Source: Paenimyroides baculatum (GTDB taxonomy: Bacteria > Bacteroidota > Bacteroidia > Flavobacteriales > Flavobacteriaceae). From it: a stretch of 64,000 nt of DNA. The position numbers and the translations under genes are program-made. Shown here in pieces: positions 54,386 to 62,570 of the stretch. The notes under the pieces were generated by a model. That model saw only the letters and a program-made list of their open reading frames with translations, did not search any database and had not been told where the DNA came from. Within the stretch, counting starts at the first letter, position 1, and every line of letters starts with the position of its first letter. Location of the stretch: positions 36,273-100,272 of the forward strand of contig NZ_VWSG01000003.1 in assembly GCF_008629655.1 (NCBI RefSeq), given 5' to 3'.

Positions 54386-55309
54386 TTAGAAGAAACGCGG
54401 CGAGTTCACGCGGCGGTATTTGTTAAACAATTCAAAGCGTACAAAGATCTCGTGCGAGCCGTTGTTGTAGTTGCGTAATGCTTTTATGTCGCTGTCGTAG
54501 CTGTAACCTATGAACATGCCGTCGGTTACCTGGAAACCTACCAAGGCACTCCATGCGGCATCCCAACGGTAAGCCCCACCAATGGTGAACTTGTCGTGGA
54601 CCAGGAAGTTTCCGGTGATGTCTGCCTGTAACGGTGCGCCTTCTACTGCTTTTAATAAAAAGGCCGGTTTGAACTTCAACGTAGGGTTGATTTCAAATAC
54701 GTGACCTGCCATTAAGTAGTAGTGCATCTTTTGCTGCATGGTACTTTGGATGTTGTTGTTGTATCTTGTACTTTCTAAAAAGCTTGGTGCCGAAAATCCT
54801 ACATAGCTTTTTTCGGTATGCCAGTAGATACCTGCACCGATATTCGGTGTGAACTCGTTCTGTACATCGTTTAAAATCTGCGGATCGTTAGGGTTGTATT
54901 TGTTAAGATCCGAATACGCTACATTCAGTAAATTCGCCGATCCTTTTAATCCGAAGCTTAATTTGCTGCCGCGGTTGTTTAAATCTAACGTGTACGAGAA
55001 ATCTACGCTTAACGTGTTTTCATCCATAACTCCCAAAGCATCGTTGACAAAGCTTACTCCAAGCCCGACTTTACTGTCGGCAATCGGGGTGTTTACCGAA
55101 AACGAGTTCGTCGTTGGTGCGCCTTCCAAGCCTACCCACTGGCTGCGGTGTAGTCCGAAGATGCTTAACGCTCCCCTGCTTCCTGCATACGCCGGGTTGA
55201 TGTTGATCGTGTTATACATGTAGTTCGTGTACTGTGGGTCTTGTTGGGCGTGGGCCGATGTAAAGCTTACTAAAGCTAACAAGGCCGTTATTATTCCTGT
55301 TTTTTTCAT
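54386..55309 (-). CDS. PorP/SprF-family T9SS outer-membrane protein
   Basis: 307 aa. Signal peptide, then DPQYTNYMYNTININPAYAGSRGALSIFGLHRSQWVGLEGAPTTNSFSVNTPI, the PorP/SprF signature. The barrel has TYKF-like turns and ends IFVRFELFNKYRRVNSPRFF. Such proteins sit in the outer membrane and bring type-B cargo to the surface (SprF needed for SprB). It lies directly between its likely cargo (55321) and the OmpA/PD40 gene. Confidence 0.92.
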   Translation of the reverse strand: MKKTGIITALLALVSFTSAHAQQDPQYTNYMYNTININPAYAGSRGALSIFGLHRSQWVGLEGAPTTNSFSVNTPIADSKVGLGVSFVNDALGVMDENTLSVDFSYTLDLNNRGSKLSFGLKGSANLLNVAYSDLNKYNPNDPQILNDVQNEFTPNIGAGIYWHTEKSYVGFSAPSFLESTRYNNNIQSTMQQKMHYYLMAGHVFEINPTLKFKPAFLLKAVEGAPLQADITGNFLVHDKFTIGGAYRWDAAWSALVGFQVTDGMFIGYSYDSDIKALRNYNNGSHEIFVRFELFNKYRRVNSPRFF

Positions 55310-55320
55310 TGCTTTGTGCT

Positions 55321-56568
55321 TTAATCGTTATTTTCTAAATGTAGGTAACCTACTTTTTTAACCCACTGGTTTTGTCCGTCACGATCGTACAGATATTCCA
55401 CTACGTAGTAATATGTTCCTGTTGGTAGTTTTTCACCTTGGTTGACAATGGCTTTGCCTTGAGCGGTTCCGTTAAACACGTTGCCATTGCTGTCGTAACT
55501 GTGTGTTTCGTATACCTGGCGTCCCCAACGGTTGTAAATTTTTACATTGTTGTTTGGAAACTGGTTGATGTTGTCGATGATTAAATAATCGTTCATACCG
55601 TCGCCATCTGGTGTTACTCCGTTGTAGATGACTACTTCGCCCGGATTGATCAGTGGTTTTTTGATCGTTCCTAAAGTAAAGATTCCGAATCCGTCTACTT
55701 TTACTGGTGTGGTTACTGTTTGGTCGGCATGATTTACGATACCGCCTTCGTCTACCCACAGTTTCTGGTTTTCATCCCAGCGTACTACATGTAGCAGATC
55801 AGGGTTCGCCGTAAAACTTGGTGGCGTGGTACGTGTATCCCATGATAGGGTTACAATTACCGAATTGTCGGTTTTTACGCTTTGGTTGATGATCCAGTAT
55901 TCTTTATCGTCTATTGCCTGCAGTACGCCTGTTCGGCTTGCATGCGGGTATTTGCTGTTGGAATTTTCAAACAGGTATTCGCCCGTGTAGATCTCTGATT
56001 CTTGTGCGGGTGCAGAGATGCCTGCAAAGCGGTAGTATCCACCATCACCAATTGGATATTTAAACCCTTCGTTGCCGTTTTTGGTGACTTCACCGTTTAC
56101 GTGGCTGCGGTCTGATGTGTTGATGTGTCGTGCGCCTTTTAAAAATACAAAGGCTCCGCCTTGGACTTTGTCCATTAACACAACCCCGTTCATAAGGTTA
56201 ACGGTACCGGCATTGGCGATATCGTTGGTTAAATGAAAGCTGTGCTCTGCGCCACTTTTGTTGAACAGCACGTCGTAAAAGCTGCTTGGTGAAGTTCCTT
56301 CGATCTTCTGCATGCCCGGCATCAGTCCTTCAAATACCACATAGCCTGTACGGCTGTTGGTGGTATAGCTGAAAAGACCTTCGTTATTGTAATGTCCGTA
56401 AAAGTGCATCGACCCGTCGTTCAAGACATCGCCCGTGGACTCGTTCTTGAAATCGAAATAAGTCGATACCTCGGTGCCCGGATCTACTTTTAATATCCCC
56501 TGGTTTACTGTTTGGGCACTGCCTAATAAAGGCAGTATTCCAAACAGGTGTATATATGCTTTTTTCAT
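55321..56568 (-). CDS. T9SS type-B (gliding-associated CTD) surface protein
   Basis: 415 aa. Signal peptide (YIHLFGILPLLGSAQ). Repetitive beta-rich middle. The C-terminal about 95 residues are the type-B/CHU_C domain: VVIYNGVTPDGDGMNDYLIIDNINQFPNNNVKIYNRWGRQVYET, LPTGTYYYVVEYLYD, KKVGYLHL. Such cargo needs a PorP/SprF-type helper, encoded 12 bases downstream. Probably surface-attached; binding partner unknown. Confidence 0.92.
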   Translation of the reverse strand: MKKAYIHLFGILPLLGSAQTVNQGILKVDPGTEVSTYFDFKNESTGDVLNDGSMHFYGHYNNEGLFSYTTNSRTGYVVFEGLMPGMQKIEGTSPSSFYDVLFNKSGAEHSFHLTNDIANAGTVNLMNGVVLMDKVQGGAFVFLKGARHINTSDRSHVNGEVTKNGNEGFKYPIGDGGYYRFAGISAPAQESEIYTGEYLFENSNSKYPHASRTGVLQAIDDKEYWIINQSVKTDNSVIVTLSWDTRTTPPSFTANPDLLHVVRWDENQKLWVDEGGIVNHADQTVTTPVKVDGFGIFTLGTIKKPLINPGEVVIYNGVTPDGDGMNDYLIIDNINQFPNNNVKIYNRWGRQVYETHSYDSNGNVFNGTAQGKAIVNQGEKLPTGTYYYVVEYLYDRDGQNQWVKKVGYLHLENND

Positions 56569-56647
56569 AGGTTCTCTATTTATTCAATCTTGAACTTGTT
56601 AACACTTCCGTACTTATTTAAGTTCTAAGATAATTTAAACTAATGTT

Positions 56648-57160
56648 CTATCTCCAATAATTCCAAACCAAACCGTCAAATACTGCCAGTGCTTTTCTAT
56701 TGGTGTCATAGCACATCATTCCCGGATAAGGGCTTTTTACATTTAAATGCGGATTAGAAATTTTAGGTAAAACCAGGGCTTTGTTTGCAGATTCCAATAC
56801 CAATACACCGTCTACCGTTGTAGCTCTGGATCCTATTACCGTTTGCTTACCGTTGTTAACAGTACCACTATATGGCGCAATGGGTACTGTTCCGGCAATA
56901 TCGCCCACACCGGAAAGATTTACCCAAGCTCCATTTTGATACATTTTTAGTATTTTGGAAACCTTATCAAATAAAAACGTTCCATTTGCCGGAGTAGCGG
57001 GTAAGGTCTCTACTGCAGGCAGAATAATGCCTTTGGTAGTACCCGATGCAAAATCTAAAACCGAAGATCCGTCTGCTGTCTTTTTTCCTATAGCTGTTTG
57101 GGCAGTAGCTGAAAAGCAAAGTCCTAAACTTAAAATTGATAATGTGAAGTATTTTTTCAT
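56648..57160 (-). CDS. Small secreted fibre-like protein
   Basis: 170 aa. Signal peptide (FTLSILSLGLCFSATAQ). Its blocks IGKKTADGSSVLDFASGTTKGIILPAVETLPATPANGTFLFDK and LVLESANKALVLPKISN and SPYPGMMCYDTNRKALAVFDGLVWN recall the recurring motifs of its two neighbours (NKGILLPRLGL, SPVEGMLIYDIAASCVKLYNG). The family is unnamed to me. It seems a shortened repeat unit of the surface proteins. Starts 5 bases after the DUF11 gene stop. Confidence 0.7.
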   Translation of the reverse strand: MKKYFTLSILSLGLCFSATAQTAIGKKTADGSSVLDFASGTTKGIILPAVETLPATPANGTFLFDKVSKILKMYQNGAWVNLSGVGDIAGTVPIAPYSGTVNNGKQTVIGSRATTVDGVLVLESANKALVLPKISNPHLNVKSPYPGMMCYDTNRKALAVFDGLVWNYWR

Positions 57161-57165
57161 GATAA

Positions 57166-59811
57166 TTAATTAGTTGGAGGATTACAATCTTTTTCTAAAC
57201 ATTTCCAGATAATTCCATTATATAGCTTCACACATGATGCGGCGATATCATAAATCAACATCCCTTCTACAGGGCTTGTGATCGCTGCAGAAGAACTTAC
57301 TCTGGTGATTACAAAACCTTTGTTTTTCGATTCAATCACTATATGACCATTATTCACATTCGCTGGCCAACCTGTTGTACCACCGGTAAAGCCTGCTAAA
57401 TCAGAGATTCCTGTTAAACTTGGTTGACCTGGCTGATCGAACGCACCAGGTTCTGTGCAACCATTTGTATTAATATCTGTTGCCTGATTATTGTTTAAAT
57501 TATTGTCTACTATGCTACTTGGTGGAGTCACAGTAACTGTATTTATCAAATCTCCAGTAAATACAGGGGGAACTGAAACTGTAATAGTATAAGTAACTGT
57601 TCCATTTACAGGTAAGGATATCAAATCATTAATTGCTCCAATTTGAGTACCTGTAACTGTTGTAGCGCTACCTGTCGAAGCAACGGCTGTGTAGCTAACA
57701 TTAGCATTAGGGATACCTGCCGGCAAATTATCTAAAACATTAGCATTAAGCACTCCAAAAGGGCCGTTATTTGTTATTACTACCGTATACACCTTATTTG
57801 TTCCTGGTGTATAAGTAGTAGAATTATCTGTTTGTGTAACAGAAAGATCAGCACTAAAAGTAATTGGAGCAGTAACACAGTGAGCTCCATCGTTATTCCC
57901 ACTTGCCGGGGCACTTGAAATATTTGTCCTGGCTCCCGTTGTTAAATTAAATTGAAAAAAATCTCCAAGATTATTGATACCGTAAATTCCACCTGTGCTT
58001 GATCCAAAGAGCGCACCGAAAGTGGCTGCTCCAGGAGAAGTCCCTATAAAAGTAACATTTCCATTTGCAGGGTTAATAGAAAACAACCTACCATCGGTTC
58101 CTACACCATATAATAGTCCTGTAGGTACACTATATGCCAAATCAGATGGAATCGTAGATTGATTTAGTACGATTGCCGTGGCTGTCTGTGTACTGATATT
58201 TACCTTATATAAGGTAGAATTAGCTCCTACGGGTTTGATATAGTAGTTTCCAAGGTTATCTATCTCCCCACTATTATAGTTAGTTGTTCCTGTTACAGCG
58301 GGCAGACCTGTAATTGCTCCCATATCTGTAATTACACCCGAAGCATCAATTCTAAGAAGGTCGTTGCTAAAAGTCTTCATCGCATAGATATAACCATCGA
58401 TTGGATTAAAACCAGAAGCGTTGTATTGATATCCTGCTGCGGAACCTATGATAGGGAAAGAGAAAGGGTTTGTGGAAGTGACCACATTATACAGCCCGGT
58501 ATTAGCATTTTGTAATAAATACATTTGATTATCACAATTAAATGGAATTGGAGATACTACTAGACAAACATCACCAACGTTATTGCTAATGCTATCACTT
58601 ATATTTGTGATATTCGCTGCTGTATTGGTAAATGCCGCTGGGTTACTGTTGCAATTTGCATTTCCCTGGCCGGGCATATTGGTTACATTAACCGTAATTG
58701 TTGCAATAGAATTGACAGCCTGACTATACCCTGTTACCACAATAGAATTACTTCCGCCAACTGCTGTTACCGTACCGCCTGTCAAACCTGTAACAACTAC
58801 GTTAGGATTTGTTGCCAAGCGTAAACCACTAGGTAGATTGTCTGTAAAGGACAGATTCGTTTGGGCTATACTCGCTGCATTAATATTGTTTAATGTGAAA
58901 GTATAAGTAGCCGTTCCACCCGACGGAATGTTGGCAGGTGATACACTTTTGCTAAGAATTGTAGGGGGCGTTAAAGAAGCTGAAAAATTATCGAAAAGAT
59001 AGTAAACTGCCTGTTTATCTGTTATTACAGTTGCTCCAGGTCTGAACTGACCTATGGTCATATACTCTTCACCTCCCACCGCTGTATATTCTAAGATAAC
59101 CTTTACCCAAGCATTTCGAGATGCAGCACCATAAACATTTGCATTACTTGCAGGTATCAAGGTTCTTCCACTTCCAAAACTATTTACTATAGAAGCAGCA
59201 TTTCCTGGAGGTGCAGCTTCAATATTACTATTAGTTGGTGAGACGGTAGAAAATACAGCTCCTAAAAATCCTTGTTCCGCACTAGGAAGGTCAACATACG
59301 AAATATCCGAAGGAGCAAATTTTGCAGGTGAAGTAGTACCATACAAATGTGCAACATAAAAGGAAAAACGGTAGGTTACTCCTGCTACCAAGGGAGCTGA
59401 AAGCTTATTTGTAAGATACTCTTTATAACGGGTAGTGGAACCATTATTATAATTCAGCTCCATGAACGCACCGGCAAAACCACTTCCGTTTTGGGCAGTT
59501 AATACCAGAGGGGCTAATGTCATACTTGTACCACTAGGAGGTGTACAGACATTCATATAATCAGTACTACCAAATGTAGTAGGCTGTGTCCAACCTGTAG
59601 CCCTAATTAGCTGACTTTGTGCTGTAGGACAAGATGAAAATGTCTCAAAATCAGGATTGATAATGCTTTGTGCATTAACAACTGATCCGAAAACCATTAG
59701 TGAACTACATACAAGATATGTAAACAGACGAATAATTATTTTAGCGGATCTATTTATTCTCCTCTGGCTAGAGGAGATATTTAACAATTTAAATGAAGTA
59801 AAGCTTTTCAT
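57166..59811 (-). CDS. Large secreted DUF11/beta-propeller protein
   Basis: 881 aa. Signal peptide ending VNAQS. A jelly-roll-like N-terminal part (SIINPDFETFSSCPTAQSQLIRATGWTQP) is followed by a DUF11 unit (PANIPSGGTATYTFTLNNINAA), a six-bladed propeller-like domain (QMYLLQNANTGLYNVVT to NLTTGARTNISSAPASGN), a second DUF11 unit (VYTVVITNNGPFGVLNANVLDNLPAGIP) and a short C-terminal block (ITSPVEGMLIYDIAASCVKLYNGIIW). A surface or extracellular structural protein; no sorting domain is obvious at the end. Confidence 0.85.
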   Translation of the reverse strand: MKSFTSFKLLNISSSQRRINRSAKIIIRLFTYLVCSSLMVFGSVVNAQSIINPDFETFSSCPTAQSQLIRATGWTQPTTFGSTDYMNVCTPPSGTSMTLAPLVLTAQNGSGFAGAFMELNYNNGSTTRYKEYLTNKLSAPLVAGVTYRFSFYVAHLYGTTSPAKFAPSDISYVDLPSAEQGFLGAVFSTVSPTNSNIEAAPPGNAASIVNSFGSGRTLIPASNANVYGAASRNAWVKVILEYTAVGGEEYMTIGQFRPGATVITDKQAVYYLFDNFSASLTPPTILSKSVSPANIPSGGTATYTFTLNNINAASIAQTNLSFTDNLPSGLRLATNPNVVVTGLTGGTVTAVGGSNSIVVTGYSQAVNSIATITVNVTNMPGQGNANCNSNPAAFTNTAANITNISDSISNNVGDVCLVVSPIPFNCDNQMYLLQNANTGLYNVVTSTNPFSFPIIGSAAGYQYNASGFNPIDGYIYAMKTFSNDLLRIDASGVITDMGAITGLPAVTGTTNYNSGEIDNLGNYYIKPVGANSTLYKVNISTQTATAIVLNQSTIPSDLAYSVPTGLLYGVGTDGRLFSINPANGNVTFIGTSPGAATFGALFGSSTGGIYGINNLGDFFQFNLTTGARTNISSAPASGNNDGAHCVTAPITFSADLSVTQTDNSTTYTPGTNKVYTVVITNNGPFGVLNANVLDNLPAGIPNANVSYTAVASTGSATTVTGTQIGAINDLISLPVNGTVTYTITVSVPPVFTGDLINTVTVTPPSSIVDNNLNNNQATDINTNGCTEPGAFDQPGQPSLTGISDLAGFTGGTTGWPANVNNGHIVIESKNKGFVITRVSSSAAITSPVEGMLIYDIAASCVKLYNGIIWKCLEKDCNPPTN

Positions 59812-59888
59812 AATTTACACTTTAAATTGCTCTTCCATTATTTTCGGGAAGAGCAGGATTAATTGAATGTATTTCTAACTGAATTTGT

Positions 59889-62471
59889 TTATTGCTTAAT
59901 TAATAAGCTTTCCAGTTTTTTCAAGCGTTCTTCCAATTCGTTTGTCTTGTGTTGAAGTGCGTCAATTTCAATATCTTTTTGGCTAAGTGTATCGTTCATT
60001 TCGATCACGTGCAGATACAACTCTTCCAGTTTCTCTAACTGTTGCATTGAAAGCTGGGTTAAATCAATAGTATATCCATTTTCGCCTACAGTAATTTCGC
60101 TAATTGGTGTAACACCCGGTAAATGTTTATTGGTTTTAATAAACTGAGCCACTTCTTTTAAAGATTTGAATTTATAGTCTTTGTAGATTTTAGAGAAACC
60201 ATTGAAATAGTCTTCGAATACATAATCGGCATACACACTGTTGGTAGTCCAAAGCTTACCTGTTGTAGAGATATCTCCAGCTACGTGTAATAAAGGTTGA
60301 ATGGTTGAGCCACCTACCACAAATGATGGGGCTGTTGTTGCACCAATGGCTACTTCGCCTGTTGGTGTTATGCGCATTCTTTGGGCATTATTGGTTAGGA
60401 AAGATAAAGGCGTAGTTCCTTCTGTTCGTATATCTAAGCCAGTAGTTCCTGTACCTCTTGCAGCAATCTGACCTTTAAGGTTATTATCAGCATAAACATC
60501 TACAATAGAGTTTCCTCCAGTAACTGTGATAGATCCTCTAGTAGTTCCTGTAGCTGTAACTCTTCCTTCGGTTGCATTGGTAGCGATCAATACACTACTA
60601 CCTGTTCCGGCAAAAGTCAAATTGTTGTTTGCTGTAGTTACCGTTCTTGCGCCTGTAAGTGTACCATTTGCATTATAGATGTTAACAGGAGTTGCAGGTA
60701 AACCTGCCACAGTCCCTAATACACCATTAGCATCTGCCACTACTGTTCTGGTAGCTGTAAAGGTTTGATCTTGACTTGAGGACTCATCTCCTGCAACCGT
60801 GGTATTAATAGCATTAGTAGCACCATTTAGCGGAAGGTTTCTTAATCTTGTAATTCCAGCATTGTCTAATTGTTCCGAAGGGGTATCGGTATTCACACCA
60901 ACATTCCCTGTACCTGTAATACGCATTCTTTCTACTCCCGAAACACCACCTGGACTTGTTGAAAATGTTATCGGAGATGGATCTGTTGTTAGATGGGTAG
61001 CTATAGCTAATTGTCCAACTGCCCCTGTTGCTGTTAAATTAACCTCACCAGTTGGAAAAGACTGAATATCAAAGCGGTTATAAGTAGCTCCAGCACCTGA
61101 ACTCGCATAGATATCTGCATCCCAAGTCCCTTTTGCTTCAGTGCCAATACGACCATTATTATCAAAATAAATATCTCTTTCTGGTGAAGTAAACCTCAAG
61201 CTTTTTCCATCTAAATTTACTACTCTGTTACTTGTTAAAGTACCGTTTGCATTGTAAATATTAACAGGCGCCGCCGGATTCCAAGCAGTACCATTCCAAG
61301 TCATTACATTTCCTGTAGCGGATCCAGGTGTTAAGCCCAAAGTGTAAGGGCTAGCCGTAGTTCCTGCACCAGCACGTGTTAAACCGCCATTTGTAGTAGC
61401 ATTAGTTACTTCGTTACCAATCACACCATCTACTTCTGTTACAAGTCCATAAGGACTTGCCCACACCATTTTTCCTGTTGCAGTCTGGGTCATGACCTGA
61501 CCTGCAGTACCAGTGGTTGTTGGAAACCAATATTCCCCTGTTTGAACAGCTGCGGCATCTCTGAAATTAAAGCGTACCCCGTTTGCTTTTTGAACGAAAA
61601 TCTCCGAACTATTGTTAAGCGGGAACGGATCGGCTGCTCCATTAGTATTGGTATGTCGTAAGCGCAAACCATCATTTTGCAACGATAAAGTTGAACCAAA
61701 ATTGCCTGAAACATTATAACTTTCCATAAAAAAGTTACCTGTATTTTCAGCTCTTACAGCAGATAAGGAATTGCTTCCATTTAAAGATGACATTTCTGAT
61801 TTAATATCAGAAGCCGCAACTGTATTTGTAGTTGTTCCTGAAACTCCTTGTAATATTGCTCCTTGAGCATTTGCCGATGCTATTCTATAGTTAGTTGGTG
61901 ACGTTAACCAATAGTGCATAGCTCCATTCGGATTAACAGGATGACTAATTTCTGTACCATAAGCAACTCCACCAGCAGCTGTAACCTCTGCTTTGAAATC
62001 TCCTTTTACCTCCATTTTTTTGGTTGAAGCTGCAGTACTGAAATCGCCTACTGCCACACTACCTGTCTGGTAAATGTTTTGAGAATTGGCCGTAGCTTCA
62101 TTGGTAGTAGCTTGTTCACGCCAAGGCTCTGTCTTAGCATCGGCGCCTGTTGCAACACGCACCCATTGCGTACCATCGTTATAGTAGTAGCCCGGTGTTA
62201 CATTGTTTGGTGCCGTACCTGCTGTTGCCGTGTTATACACTGTCATACCTGCAACGTGTGCTGCCAATGGTGCAAAGCTGTTTGTTGCGGTTAAACCCAG
62301 ACGAGGAAGTAAAATACCTTTATTAGCACTTTCTACTTCTAAAGCTGCATTAGGGTTAATTAATGTAGGGTTATTCCCTATTTTTTGCTGTGTTACCTGT
62401 GCAAATCCTATTGATGCAGTTCCAAGACCAAATGCAATAAGTGCTGCTATATTTCTAGTTACTTTATTCAT
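59889..62471 (-). CDS. Large fibre protein with S74/coiled-coil end
   Basis: 860 aa. Signal peptide (IALIAFGLGTASIGFAQ). It has repeats with NKGILLPRLGL, GYYYNDGTQWVRVA, VNIYNANGTLTSNRVVNLDGKSL and GRIGTEAKGTWD. The C-terminal 130 residues look like phage tail-fibre chaperone (peptidase S74/endosialidase-type) features: FEDYFNGFSKIYKDYKFKSLKEVAQFIKTNKHLPGV, then a coiled coil (KLEELYLHVIEMNDTLSQKDIEIDALQHKTNELEERLKKLESLL). Likely trimeric and surface-exposed. The long plain repeats may be assembled into fibres. No autoproteolytic Ser checked. Confidence 0.85.
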   Translation of the reverse strand: MNKVTRNIAALIAFGLGTASIGFAQVTQQKIGNNPTLINPNAALEVESANKGILLPRLGLTATNSFAPLAAHVAGMTVYNTATAGTAPNNVTPGYYYNDGTQWVRVATGADAKTEPWREQATTNEATANSQNIYQTGSVAVGDFSTAASTKKMEVKGDFKAEVTAAGGVAYGTEISHPVNPNGAMHYWLTSPTNYRIASANAQGAILQGVSGTTTNTVAASDIKSEMSSLNGSNSLSAVRAENTGNFFMESYNVSGNFGSTLSLQNDGLRLRHTNTNGAADPFPLNNSSEIFVQKANGVRFNFRDAAAVQTGEYWFPTTTGTAGQVMTQTATGKMVWASPYGLVTEVDGVIGNEVTNATTNGGLTRAGAGTTASPYTLGLTPGSATGNVMTWNGTAWNPAAPVNIYNANGTLTSNRVVNLDGKSLRFTSPERDIYFDNNGRIGTEAKGTWDADIYASSGAGATYNRFDIQSFPTGEVNLTATGAVGQLAIATHLTTDPSPITFSTSPGGVSGVERMRITGTGNVGVNTDTPSEQLDNAGITRLRNLPLNGATNAINTTVAGDESSSQDQTFTATRTVVADANGVLGTVAGLPATPVNIYNANGTLTGARTVTTANNNLTFAGTGSSVLIATNATEGRVTATGTTRGSITVTGGNSIVDVYADNNLKGQIAARGTGTTGLDIRTEGTTPLSFLTNNAQRMRITPTGEVAIGATTAPSFVVGGSTIQPLLHVAGDISTTGKLWTTNSVYADYVFEDYFNGFSKIYKDYKFKSLKEVAQFIKTNKHLPGVTPISEITVGENGYTIDLTQLSMQQLEKLEELYLHVIEMNDTLSQKDIEIDALQHKTNELEERLKKLESLLIKQ

Positions 62472-62570
62472 AACCTGTATGTTTTTATTTATAATAATAG
62501 TAGAGATTTTTATATTTCAGAGGTTAGAAAACAAAGGTTAAACCTCATATTTTCTTATAGTTAGAACTTA